Source: Clostridia bacterium
GTDB taxonomy: Bacteria; Bacillota; Clostridia; TANB77; UBA1234
Direction of reading: 5' to 3'
Length of the DNA stretch: 55,558 nt
NCBI GenBank assembly: GCA_017469565.1
Contig: JAFUGC010000018.1
Span: forward strand, 1-55,558
The first letter of the stretch is position 1. The number at the start of each line of letters is the position of its first letter. The position numbers and the translations under genes are program-made. Shown here piece by piece: positions 1-8,480 of the stretch. A model generated the notes under the pieces. That model searched no databases and had not been told where the DNA came from. It was given only the letters and a program-made list of their open reading frames with translations.

Positions 1-1
1 A

Positions 2-283
2 GAAATCATGAAAGCACAAGCAGTAAATGAAGGCAAACCAGAAGCTGTTGCAGCAAAGATTGTAGAAGGCAGAATTGATAAATATTATGGTGAGGTATGC
101 TTACTAGAGCAAGACTTCATTAAAGATCCAGACAAGACAGTAGGTCAAGTATTAACAGAAAAGATTGCAAACATTGGTGAAAACATTACCATCAGAAGAT
201 TTGTAAGATTTGAAAGAGGCGAAGGAATTCAAAAGAAAGAAGAAAACTTTGCGGAAGAAGTAATGAAACAAATTAATGGTTAA
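2..283 (+). CDS. tsf: Elongation factor Ts, C-terminal part (5' end outside window)
   Basis: EF-Ts recycles EF-Tu by exchanging GDP for GTP in the cytoplasm. The reading frame is already open at base 2, and the ATG at 8 is an internal methionine. The last ~93 residues match the EF-Ts C-terminal domain: a [13 protein letters not shown] stretch, then [10 protein letters not shown], then a terminal [11 protein letters not shown] motif and an acidic tail. rpsB is expected upstream, outside the window. A strong hairpin terminator follows at once, so the usual tsf-pyrH continuity is broken here. pyrH lies about 10 kb downstream. Confidence 0.96.
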   Translation, partial: EIMKAQAVNEGKPEAVAAKIVEGRIDKYYGEVCLLEQDFIKDPDKTVGQVLTEKIANIGENITIRRFVRFERGEGIQKKEENFAEEVMKQING

Positions 284-287
284 TTTC

Positions 288-323
288 AAAAAACCAGTTG
301 GGAGAAATCTCAACTGGTTTTTT
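288..323 (+). terminator. Rho-independent terminator after tsf
   Basis: A 10-bp stem (294-303 with 308-317, one G-T pair) carries a GAAA tetraloop and is flanked by A6 on the left and T6 on the right, so it could work in both directions. It closes the rpsB-tsf unit. Confidence 0.93.
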
Positions 324-330
324 GAAATAT

Positions 331-364
331 CTAGGGATAGAGTGAAACTAGGTATAGAGTGAAA
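331..364 (+). repeat. Two tandem 17-bp direct repeats upstream of the protease promoter
   Basis: Positions 331-347 and 348-364 are tandem copies that differ at one base (CTAGGGATAGAGTGAAA and CTAGGTATAGAGTGAAA). They lie ~25 bp upstream of a candidate promoter for the gene at 527. That position suits a tandem activator-binding site, but this is inference; a chance duplication is also possible. Confidence 0.5.
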
Positions 365-387
365 TTTAATTATTTGGCACATAAAAG

Positions 388-417
388 CTGACATAACTTT
401 TAAAAAACATGTATAAT
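388..417 (+). promoter_or_regulatory. Candidate sigma-A promoter for the secreted protease
   Basis: CTGACA at 388-393, an 18-bp spacer and TATAAT at 412-417. It is the only good match between the tsf terminator and the protease start, about 110 bp upstream of the ATG. The leader in between contains no obvious hairpin. Confidence 0.55.
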
Positions 418-526
418 GATTATTGTACAATATATTTTTGAATGACCAATGGATACTATTGGATGTGTAACTTTCGTCATCGTGTTCCTTATTTATCTTT
501 ATTACATGTATTTAGGAGGAGTCTGT

Positions 527-1207
527 ATGTTAAAGAATCTGAAGTTGCGGGTGATATCTTTTTTTCTAATTTTCCTTACATTGTTTACAATTACTTTTAC
601 TTCGGTTGGTGAAACTCAGTATCCAGTATGGAAGATTGATGATAGTTGTCCTTTTACGGCAGAACTACAAGAACTATATAGTCGGTTACCAAAGGAATTA
701 CGGGACTTATATGCAAAAAAGAGATTAAAGATCATTGTGTATGGGTATGACAAGTGGTCAGGTTACTTAGCATTTTACTATTATGAAGAGCATACTCTTC
801 GTATGGAGGCGTATGTAAAAGATTACATATCATACTTTAAGCGTAAGGGTGTGCCTGAGGAGATGCTCGAGGAGTACGATAATGAATCACTCAGCTTATT
901 GGTAGCGTTTGACAGCTTGTTACACGAACTTGGGCATGCGTATGATAGCTTTGCAGGCAAAAAAAATAGCTCATCAAAGGCATTTCGTAAGGCATATCAA
1001 GAGGAAAAGAAAATGTTTAAAGAAAGTAAGTTTAATCATATTCCTAATGGAAATGTGGGGGCTAACTTAAAGGATTCTGTGGAATACTTTGCATCTACAT
1101 TTTCATGCTATTTTCTGTTTCCGCAAGACCTTAAGGAGCATGCCCCTAAAACTTATGAGTTCTTTCATGAAAAGTTTCCTGATGGGCTTGATGGAAAGAT
1201 AGAATAA
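527..1207 (+). CDS. Secreted PPEP/anthrax-lethal-factor-like zinc metalloprotease
   Basis: 226 aa if started at the ATG at 527, which has a consensus AGGAGG at 514-519. The frame is open upstream to 449 but without a usable RBS. Residues 1-28 form a signal peptide. The zinc motif HELGH is at 133-137, and a later VEYFA segment (E186) fits the third zinc ligand of the ATLF/PPEP family. The C-terminal pattern with APKTYEFF is typical of that family, whose members (for example C. difficile PPEP-1) cut surface proteins at Pro-Pro bonds. Family membership is by motif; the substrate is unknown. Oddity: three in-frame CGG codons (548, 683, 701) must be read as Arg here, unlike any conserved gene in the window, and codon use is richer in CTC/GAG. 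It may be a recent transfer. Confidence 0.8.
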   Translation: MLKNLKLRVISFFLIFLTLFTITFTSVGETQYPVWKIDDSCPFTAELQELYSRLPKELRDLYAKKRLKIIVYGYDKWSGYLAFYYYEEHTLRMEAYVKDYISYFKRKGVPEEMLEEYDNESLSLLVAFDSLLHELGHAYDSFAGKKNSSSKAFRKAYQEEKKMFKESKFNHIPNGNVGANLKDSVEYFASTFSCYFLFPQDLKEHAPKTYEFFHEKFPDGLDGKIE

Positions 1208-1249
1208 TGTTTTTATATGTTCTCAGCTTATTTGAGAGCGTGTTTTTAG

Positions 1250-1289
1250 AAACCGCACAAAAATGGTTGCCCCTATTTGTGTGGTTTTT
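1250..1289 (+). terminator. Terminator after the protease gene
   Basis: Stem 1251-1261 with 1276-1286 (11 bp including one G-U pair), loop 1262-1275, followed by a T run. Confidence 0.85.
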
Positions 1290-1318
1290 CTTATGTTAAG
1301 TTGAAAATATTTTTCTGT

Positions 1319-1347
1319 TTGGCTTAACTTCTACGGATATATATGAT
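1319..1347 (+). promoter_or_regulatory. Candidate sigma-A promoter of the surface-glycan operon
   Basis: TTGGCT at 1319-1324, 17-bp spacer, TATGAT at 1342-1347, 39 bp upstream of the first gene of the cluster and just after the terminator at 1289. Genes from 1387 to 10173 are closely spaced without an obvious terminator, so this may drive the whole cluster. Confidence 0.5.
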
Positions 1348-1386
1348 ACAATAACCAAGAGTATTTATACAATGTAAAAGGAGGAC

Positions 1387-3093
1387 ATGAAAGTGGCAAA
1401 AATTAGTGGAAAAGCTTCACGCCGTATAGCAAAAGACAAGGATAGAATTTCTAAAATAGCCAAATGGCTCTTGGTGGTTCTTTGTGTACAGTTTATCATT
1501 TATTTATTTTTATTAAACATCATTCCATTTTCTAATGACAAGAATGGAGATGGAAGTATCACTGATGAAGAGATAAATAGTTTTTACACAGAAATATGGT
1601 ATAGGAGTAAAGGTGCTGGACCATCTCAAGAAACAGATAATGGTATGCAGTTTATTCATACCTATAATATTCTTTTCCTTGTAGTTGAAATTGGACTTTG
1701 TATGTATTATATGGTGGTCATTATGGAAGAATATGAGGGGAGTCTTCAGGAACGTATCAAACAGTTCTTTCATGAGAATAAAGGCCTATTTTTCTTATTT
1801 TTGTTCATGACATGGACATTTATTAGTTCTCTTTGTGCTTATGATAAATTTAGATCATTTATCGGTTGTTATAATTTGCGTGATGGTTATGTTTCATTTA
1901 TGTTTTATGGTTCGGTTCTAACTTGTGTATTATTACTTGGTAAGAATAGTGATAAATCCAAAAGACTTGTTACAAATATATTCTTGGTAACAGCTACCAT
2001 TATCGCTATCTTAACTTTAGTTGATTATTATGCATTAGCAAGTGGAAAGCCTGTGATAGGTTCAATACCAATTGTTCAAAGATATCTATTAAGTTTGACA
2101 AATATAACAGCGAGCGTGTTTAATAATAGTAATCATTATGGATATTTCTTGTCGATTGCTGTAATTGTTGCTGCCGCTATGTTTGTGAAAACAGAAATAC
2201 CATCGTATGAAAATAAAAAATCGTTTTGGATTGCTTTAACCTCAAAGGTTTTATATGCTATCAGCTTTTGTGTTATGGCGTATATGTTAATTTTAAATGA
2301 TACCTTTGGCTCATACCTTGGTGTTATGCTTGGATTAGTTTTCATGTTTATTACTTCGCTTATTATGAAAAAAGATTTTATTAAAACGGTAATTGTTGTA
2401 GCTGTCTTTGTGGTTTTATCTATCTATGTTCAAAATGCAGAGGGTATTTTTGTGGCAAGAAGGAATTTTGAAAATACAACCAATGATATTTTGAAAATTG
2501 TGGGGATTTATACTAATAGAGGAAATAGTGAAAATATAGAAAATAGTGCAGGAATAGAAGAAACTGGAGAAAATACAGGGAATAATACACCTGCTACTAC
2601 TAATGCAACCTCTTCTACAGATGTTGCAGCTGCTGGTTCTGGAAGATACACATTATGGAAGAATACAGTAAAAATCATTATGGGAGAATCTGATGAAACA
2701 ATTACTGGCAAAATAAAGACTTTCTTTTTAGGAAAGGGATTAGAAAATTTAATCTATACATTAAAAAATGAAAATGGAGATTCAGAAGGAAGATCGCATA
2801 GTCTATTATTCCAGCTTGCTGGTACTACTGGTGTACCAGGTGCAATATTATATTTCTTAGGAATAGGTTGGATTTTTATTAGTAATCTAAAAAATATCAA
2901 GAAATGGGATGCTTTTTCTTACATGGGAATGGCAGTAATCGTTTCTTATATCATTTCATCGATGACTGGAAATTCAGGTTTCTATACTTCAGGATATTTT
3001 TACATATTTGTTGGATTTGTGATTCTTGGGATGATGGAATTAAGAGATAAGGAGAGTAAAGACTTAAGAATAAAAACGGGGAAAAATAAGTAG
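1387..3093 (+). CDS. O-antigen ligase/polymerase-like membrane protein with an EF-hand loop
   Basis: 568 aa, starting at ATG 1387 behind AAAGGAGG. The protein has about a dozen hydrophobic segments. Near the C-terminus a GSGRYTLW segment, then a GKGLEN segment and HSLLFQLAGTTG follow the order seen in the Wzy/WaaL (O-antigen ligase, PF04932) family, which polymerises glycan or transfers it from undecaprenyl diphosphate on the outer face of the membrane. After the first membrane segment, residues 51-62 form a canonical EF-hand calcium loop (DKNGDGSITDEE). A low-complexity Asn/Thr/Ser-rich stretch sits in the large loop before the catalytic signature. The pairing with the sugar-modifying genes downstream supports a role in surface polysaccharide or O-glycan assembly. 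Confidence 0.82.
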   Translation: MKVAKISGKASRRIAKDKDRISKIAKWLLVVLCVQFIIYLFLLNIIPFSNDKNGDGSITDEEINSFYTEIWYRSKGAGPSQETDNGMQFIHTYNILFLVVEIGLCMYYMVVIMEEYEGSLQERIKQFFHENKGLFFLFLFMTWTFISSLCAYDKFRSFIGCYNLRDGYVSFMFYGSVLTCVLLLGKNSDKSKRLVTNIFLVTATIIAILTLVDYYALASGKPVIGSIPIVQRYLLSLTNITASVFNNSNHYGYFLSIAVIVAAAMFVKTEIPSYENKKSFWIALTSKVLYAISFCVMAYMLILNDTFGSYLGVMLGLVFMFITSLIMKKDFIKTVIVVAVFVVLSIYVQNAEGIFVARRNFENTTNDILKIVGIYTNRGNSENIENSAGIEETGENTGNNTPATTNATSSTDVAAAGSGRYTLWKNTVKIIMGESDETITGKIKTFFLGKGLENLIYTLKNENGDSEGRSHSLLFQLAGTTGVPGAILYFLGIGWIFISNLKNIKKWDAFSYMGMAVIVSYIISSMTGNSGFYTSGYFYIFVGFVILGMMELRDKESKDLRIKTGKNK

Positions 3094-3135
3094 ACTAAAG
3101 GATGATAAGTACACTTAGATTAGGATGGAGTAAGT

Positions 3136-4983
3136 ATGAAAATAATATCAAAATTTGAAAATTTACCGAATAATTTAAAAACCTTTTTATTAACTCTTAT
3201 GGATGGAATGATAGTTATATTATCATTTTATGTTGCAATCACGTTTGAAGAGAATATGAATTTTACTTTCAAAGATCCAGCAATCCAAAATACAGTACTT
3301 TCAATTTTAGTCATGTACTTAATGGCGTTACATCTACTGGGAACTTATAAAGGAATGGTGAAGTATTTTAGCACAAAAGATTATATTACGATTGGTGCTT
3401 CTTCTATTATTATTGCTGCCCTTTTTTGTACGGCTAAAGAATATTTTAGATTTTTTACACTTGAAACAAATATTATTCTTCTTGCCGCCATGTTTACAGC
3501 AGTTTTCAGCGTTGTCTTTAGGGTGTTTTTAAGAGGCTTGCAGTACACAATTATTTCTAGAACGTCACGCAGCAAGCAAAGGTTATTAATTATTGGTGCT
3601 GGAAATTCAACATCGCAGATTATTAAAACGTTACAAACGTCACTTGCTTCAGAGTATACAATTGTAGGTATTATTGATGATGACCCAGACAAGTATAACA
3701 GAATGATGTATGGCGTGAAGGTGATTGGCGATAGAAATGATATCGTATCCATTTGTGAGGAAAAAAATATTGATGTCATTTTCTTTTCTATTGCTAATAT
3801 TAAGCCAAAAGAAAAAAATAAAATCTTAAGAATTTGCGATAAAACAGATGCCAGAGTGAAAATGGTTTTACCTTTGGATCAAATTATTTCAGAAAAGAAT
3901 CTTCACGATGCAATTCGTGATGTCGAAGTGGAAGATTTGTTGGGAAGAGAGCAGATAGAATTAAATAATAATAAAATATCGGATTATATTTCTGGAAAAG
4001 TTGTTTTAGTCACAGGTGCTGGTGGCTCTATTGGAAGTGAGCTTTGTAGACAAATAGTGGATTTTAAGCCAAAAAAACTTGTGATGCTTGATATATACGA
4101 AAATACTTTATATGAAACAGAAATGGAATTGAGACAAAAAAATAAAAATGCTCCTATTGTCACTGTTATCGGAAGTGTAAGAGACCAAAAACGTATGGAA
4201 GAAATTTTTGATAAATATAAACCTCAAATTGTATTTCATGCTGCAGCGCATAAACATGTTCCTTTAATGGAAATTAGTCCTATAGAAGCTATCAAAAATA
4301 ATGTATTTGGAACCTTAAATGTTGCTGAATGTAGTGACAAATATGGAGTAGAAAAGTTTACTTTCATTTCCACAGATAAGGCAGTTAATCCGACGAGTAT
4401 TATGGGAGCAAGCAAAAGAATTTGCGAGATGATTATTCAGGCAAAAAATAGAAATAGCAAAACAACATATTCTGCTGTTAGATTTGGTAATGTTTTAGGA
4501 AGTCATGGTAGTGTTATTCCATTATTTAAGAAACAAATCGAAGATGGAGGTCCTGTAACGGTAACACATAAAGAAATCACAAGGTATTTTATGCTGATAC
4601 CAGAAGCAGTTGGATTAATTCTGCAATCGGCAACATTTGCCAATGGTGGAGAGATATTTGTGCTTGATATGGGTGAGCCGGTTAAGATATATGATTTGGC
4701 ACAAACATTAATAAAAATGTCAGGAAAAAATATTTCTATTGAAATTGTGGGCTTAAGAAAAGGAGAAAAATTATATGAGGAGCTTTTAATGGCAGAAGAA
4801 GGGCTTATAAAAACTCTCCATGAGAAAATTATGATTTCTCGAATTAATGCCCCAACGGACAGTGAAATGGAGCAAAACATAGAAAAATTAAGAAATTTAG
4901 TGGAAGGAAGCAAGCACTCAAGAAGTGACGTAAAAGAAGTAATGAAAGAAATTGTGCCAACATTTATTGATTTAGAAGATTAA
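3136..4983 (+). CDS. Membrane-bound UDP-N-acetylhexosamine 4,6-dehydratase (CapD/PglF/EpsC type)
   Basis: 615 aa. Four N-terminal membrane segments (about 1-125) are followed by a nucleotide-binding CoA-binding-like domain (IIGAGNS, about 153-159) and a Rossmann domain with VTGAGGSIGSE starting near residue 291. A STDKAVNPT segment near 412 replaces the usual Tyr-x3-Lys of SDR enzymes, as in PglF/FlaA1-like dehydratases. The enzyme makes the UDP-4-keto-6-deoxy sugar used by the aminotransferase encoded next. The RBS is a GGATGGAG-like site. No in-frame CGG occurs. Whether the product has the gluco or altro configuration cannot be told by eye. Confidence 0.92.
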   Translation: MKIISKFENLPNNLKTFLLTLMDGMIVILSFYVAITFEENMNFTFKDPAIQNTVLSILVMYLMALHLLGTYKGMVKYFSTKDYITIGASSIIIAALFCTAKEYFRFFTLETNIILLAAMFTAVFSVVFRVFLRGLQYTIISRTSRSKQRLLIIGAGNSTSQIIKTLQTSLASEYTIVGIIDDDPDKYNRMMYGVKVIGDRNDIVSICEEKNIDVIFFSIANIKPKEKNKILRICDKTDARVKMVLPLDQIISEKNLHDAIRDVEVEDLLGREQIELNNNKISDYISGKVVLVTGAGGSIGSELCRQIVDFKPKKLVMLDIYENTLYETEMELRQKNKNAPIVTVIGSVRDQKRMEEIFDKYKPQIVFHAAAHKHVPLMEISPIEAIKNNVFGTLNVAECSDKYGVEKFTFISTDKAVNPTSIMGASKRICEMIIQAKNRNSKTTYSAVRFGNVLGSHGSVIPLFKKQIEDGGPVTVTHKEITRYFMLIPEAVGLILQSATFANGGEIFVLDMGEPVKIYDLAQTLIKMSGKNISIEIVGLRKGEKLYEELLMAEEGLIKTLHEKIMISRINAPTDSEMEQNIEKLRNLVEGSKHSRSDVKEVMKEIVPTFIDLED

Positions 4984-4995
4984 AGGAGAAATACA

Positions 4996-6126
4996 ATGAA
5001 GAGAATTTATTTATCTTCCCCTCACATGTCCGATGCGGGGTATGAAAAAGAATATATCAAGGAAGCATTTGATACTAACTGGATTGCTCCTCTTGGTGAA
5101 AATGTGAATCAATTTGAAGAAGAAGTTGCAAGTTATGTGGGGATTAAAAGCGCGGCAGCCTTATCTTCTGGAACAGCAGCCATTCATTTAGGACTAAAAG
5201 CAGCAGGAGTGAGTCAGGGAGATATTGTTTTTTGTCAGTCTCTTACCTTTTCGGCGAGTGCAAATCCTATTATTTATGAAGGAGCTATCCCTGTATTTAT
5301 AGATAGTGAATCTGATACATGGAATATGGATCCTGAAGCGCTAGAAACTGCCTTTCAAAAGTATCCAAATGCAAAAGCGGTTGTTGTTGTTAATTTGTAT
5401 GGTAACCCTGCTAAACTAATAGAGATAAAGCAAATTTGTGATGCACATCATTGTGTCCTAATAGAAGATGCAGCAGAAAGTCTTGGTTCAAAACTCATGA
5501 ATCAAGAAACAGGAAGTTTTGGAGATTATGGAATTTTTTCATTTAATGGTAACAAGATAATTACCACGAGTGGAGGCGGAATGCTTGTTTCAAATGATAG
5601 TGAAAAAATAGAAAAGGCAAGATTTTGGGCCACTCAGTCAAGAGAAAAGGCATTACATTATGAACATAAGGAAATTGGATATAACTATAGGATGAGTAAT
5701 ATTTGTGCTGGAATAGGCAGGGGCCAATTGAGGGTCTTAGATGAGAGGATTCAGCAGAAAACGAATATTTATCAGATATACAAAAAAGAGTTGGAGTCTG
5801 GTGGAATTTTATCAATGATTCCTGTTCCAGTTAACACAGAGCCAAATCATTGGTTATCAGTGGCTGTGATTGATGCTCATAAAACGGATATTACTCCTGT
5901 AAACATTGTAGAGACATTGCAAGGATATAATATAGAGGCAAGAAGAGTATGGAAACCGATGCATCAGCAGCCGGTATTTGAAAAGTATGATTTTATTAAG
6001 GTGGCTGAAAAAAGTGTTGCGGAAGATTTATTTGAACACGGAATTTGTCTTCCAAGTGATACAAAAATGACAGAAGAAGAGCAAAGCGTAATCATATCAG
6101 AATTAAAGAAAATATTGAATTTGTGA
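4996..6126 (+). CDS. DegT/DnrJ/EryC1 sugar aminotransferase (PglE/EpsN type)
   Basis: 376 aa, PLP-dependent. The PLP lysine is K187 in NGNKIITTSGGG, and the SSGTAAIHLGLKA stretch binds phosphate. Such enzymes transfer an amino group from glutamate to the 4-keto sugar made by the preceding dehydratase, giving a UDP-4-amino-4,6-dideoxy sugar. It follows the dehydratase by 12 bases with an AAAGGAG site, so the two are co-translated. No separate acetyltransferase (PglD/EpsM) is found in the cluster. Confidence 0.92.
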   Translation: MKRIYLSSPHMSDAGYEKEYIKEAFDTNWIAPLGENVNQFEEEVASYVGIKSAAALSSGTAAIHLGLKAAGVSQGDIVFCQSLTFSASANPIIYEGAIPVFIDSESDTWNMDPEALETAFQKYPNAKAVVVVNLYGNPAKLIEIKQICDAHHCVLIEDAAESLGSKLMNQETGSFGDYGIFSFNGNKIITTSGGGMLVSNDSEKIEKARFWATQSREKALHYEHKEIGYNYRMSNICAGIGRGQLRVLDERIQQKTNIYQIYKKELESGGILSMIPVPVNTEPNHWLSVAVIDAHKTDITPVNIVETLQGYNIEARRVWKPMHQQPVFEKYDFIKVAEKSVAEDLFEHGICLPSDTKMTEEEQSVIISELKKILNL

Positions 6127-6152
6127 TGAAAATTTTTAATTTAGGGTGACGA

Positions 6153-6792
6153 ATGAATATATATGATAAATATGGAAAGAGAGTAATTGATATTGTCCTT
6201 AGCTTATTCTTACTGATTTTTCTTTCACCAGTTTTTTTAGTTTTATATTTTATGGTAATCATAAAATTAGGTAGACCGGCGATATTCAAGCAGGAACGAG
6301 TGGGCAAGGACGAAAAAATTTTTACTCTATATAAATTTAGAAGTATGAATCAAAAAAAAGACAGGGAAGGTAATTTACTTCCAGATGAAGAAAGATTAAC
6401 CAAGTTTGGAAAAATATTGAGAAGCACAAGCCTAGATGAACTCCCAGAATTATTCAATATTTTAAAGGGAGATATGAGTTTTGTGGGTCCTCGTCCGCTG
6501 TTAGTAGAATATCTAGAATATTATAATGATGAGCAAAAACATAGACATGATGTAAGAAGCGGACTGACGGGACTTGCCCAGGTGAAGGGGAGAAATTTAC
6601 TTTCTTGGGAAGAAAGATTTCAATTGGATGTAGAATATGCAAAAAATGTGACACTGATAGGTGATATCAAAATATTTTTTGAAACGATTGGAGCTGTCTT
6701 TAGTAAAAAGCGGAGTTACCACATCTTCAGGAGAAACCATGGAACTCTTTAGAGGTAATCATGAAAACAGGGGAAATGAGAATGAAGAATGA
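6153..6792 (+). CDS. Undecaprenyl-phosphate sugar-1-phosphate transferase (PglC/EpsL type); +1 shift at CGG 6711
   Basis: Monotopic phosphoglycosyltransferase that starts lipid-linked glycan assembly. One N-terminal membrane helix is followed by the cytoplasmic PF02397 core, with KFRSM, DELPEL and VGPRP motifs and a GLTGLAQV segment. In the zero frame it stops at 6752 with an unusual C-terminus. At the in-frame CGG (6711) skipping the C gives GVTTSSGETMELFRGN, the kind of tail seen in this family, and the frame ends at 6792, overlapping the next start by 11 bases. The corrected length is 212 aa. The family call is secure; the corrected tail is my inference from family similarity and the window-wide CGG rule. 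Confidence 0.88.
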
Positions 6793-7739
6793 TATCAATA
6801 TTTTAATATTAAGTGTAGGCAGACGTGTGGAACTCATAGAATGTTTTCGAAATGCTGCCCAAAAATTAAAAATCAATAGTAAGATTATTGCCACGGATAT
6901 TTCTAGTACAGCACCTGCAGTTTATTTTGCTGATAAAAGATATCAAATACCTAGGATTGGTGAAGAGGGTTACCTCCAGTCTATTGTTGATATTTGCCAA
7001 ACGGAAAATGTGAAATTAATTGTTCCTACAATAGATACAGAACTAAAAATTCTTGCGGATTATAAGAATTGGATAGAGGAAAAATGTGATGCTAAAGTTT
7101 TAATTTCAGATAAGCGTGTCATTGATATTTGTAGAAATAAAAAGAATACACAAAAATTTTTTGAAGAAAATGGTTTTGGAGTTCCTAAAGAAATAAAAAT
7201 GGATGAAATTCCTTTGGAATTTCCAGTTTTTATAAAACCGTTAGATGGAAGTTCAAGCATCAATACATTTAAAGTAAACAATGTGGAGGAGCTGGAATTT
7301 TTTAAGAAATATATAAAGAATCCCATTATTCAAGAGTTTATGAGTGGAACAGAATATACGATTGATGCTTTTTTAGATTTTGATGGAAATATCATTTCTG
7401 TTGTGCCAAGAATAAGGCTTGCTACTCGTGCAGGTGAAGTTTTAAAAGGAAAAATTTCAAAAGATAGGGATATCATTGACGATGTGAAAAGGCTACTGAA
7501 TGTTCTAAAACCAATTGGACAGATTACAATTCAGTGCATGAAAACCAATAAACGGAATACAGTACATAGAAATTAATCCAAGATTTGGTGGAGGTGCACC
7601 AATGAGCATTAAAGCGGGAGCAGATTCTTGCGAATCTTTATACAGGCTTTTGCTTGGTGAAAAATTAAACTATACGGAAGATTATAAGGATAATATCACA
7701 TTTTTAAGATTTGATGATTCAATCATGTTACCTCAATAA
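6782..7739 (+). CDS. ATP-grasp ligase of the glycan cluster; +1 shift at CGG 7553
   Basis: Carbamoyl-phosphate-synthase-like ATP-grasp protein, 318 aa after correction. The N-terminal Rossmann-like part reads ILILSVGRRVELIE, the central part FPVFIKPLDGSSS carries the nucleotide-binding lysine, and the metal-binding signature EINPRFGGG lies after the shift. The zero frame ends at 7576. At in-frame CGG 7553 skipping C continues as GIQYIEINPRFGGG and ends at 7739. The start at 6782 has GGGGAAATGAG upstream; 6761 is an alternative. As no acetyltransferase is present, this enzyme may acylate the 4-amino sugar with a carboxylate such as an amino acid; that is inference. The pairing with a HAD gene recurs in the order of this cluster. 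Confidence 0.82.
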
Positions 7740-7766
7740 GTTTGTGTGGAATGAGGAGGAGCTTTT

Positions 7767-8457
7767 ATGATAAAACTAGTTGTTTTTGATTTGGATGATA
7801 CATTAATATCTGAGGTACAATATGTGAAAAGTTGTTTTAGAGTGGTGGCTGAATATCTTGAAAAAAAGTATGGATTTCAAGGGACATATGGGGAATTAGA
7901 AAAGTTATTTCAAAAAAATAGACAATTAGTTTTTAATCGTTATCTGGATTCTAAAAACGTAACTTATTCACAAGAGGAAATTGAAAAAATAGTAGAAATA
8001 TATAAAAAACATGAACCAAAGATTGAATTTTTTCCCGATGTTGAAGCTACACTTATATTATTAAAGCAATATGGAATAAAGAGTGCAATCCTTACAGATG
8101 GTATTTTTTCTACCCAAGAATTAAAGATAAAAGCCGTAGATGGGGAGAAGTTTTTTGAAGAAATATTATATACAGATAAACTTGGAAGAGATGCTTGGAA
8201 ACCTAGCCCAAGGGGATTTGAGGTTTTAAAAGAGAAATTTGATATCTCTTATGATGAAATGATTTATGTGGGAGATAATCCTAAAAAGGATTTTATGATT
8301 TCTAAGATTCACCCAGTACACACTGTGAGGATTTTGAGAAGAGAAGCAATATATCAAAATGAAGAGTATTTGGAGGAAATTAAGGAAGAATATACCATTA
8401 AAGATTTGAGAGAACTTGAAGAAATTTTGCTAAATCATGGAGCAATACGGAAAATAA
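7767..8457 (+). CDS. HAD-family phosphatase; +1 shift at CGG 8448 gives a normal stop
   Basis: 229 aa after correction. Motif I is FDLDDT (near residues 7-12), a lysine motif sits in the KPSPRGFEVL segment, and motif IV is YVGDNPKKDF. In the zero frame the ORF runs on into the glycosyltransferase and gives an apparent 609-aa fusion. The only in-frame CGG in this gene is at 8448, near its end. Skipping the C gives Gly-Lys-stop at 8455-8457, 23 bases before the next start, which has its own RBS. Two separate proteins are therefore the simpler reading. The substrate is unknown; the context suggests sugar phosphate or a related intermediate. Confidence 0.82.
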
Positions 8458-8480
8458 TAAATGGAAAAGGTGGAGAACGA

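Noticed and set aside
7541..7554. Frameshift in the ATP-grasp gene as a homopolymer (AAAA) error
   Set aside because: Removing an A at 7541-7544 also restores the frame, but the in-frame CGG at 7553 does so too and gives a better family match in front of EINPR. It then follows the same rule as eleven other sites.
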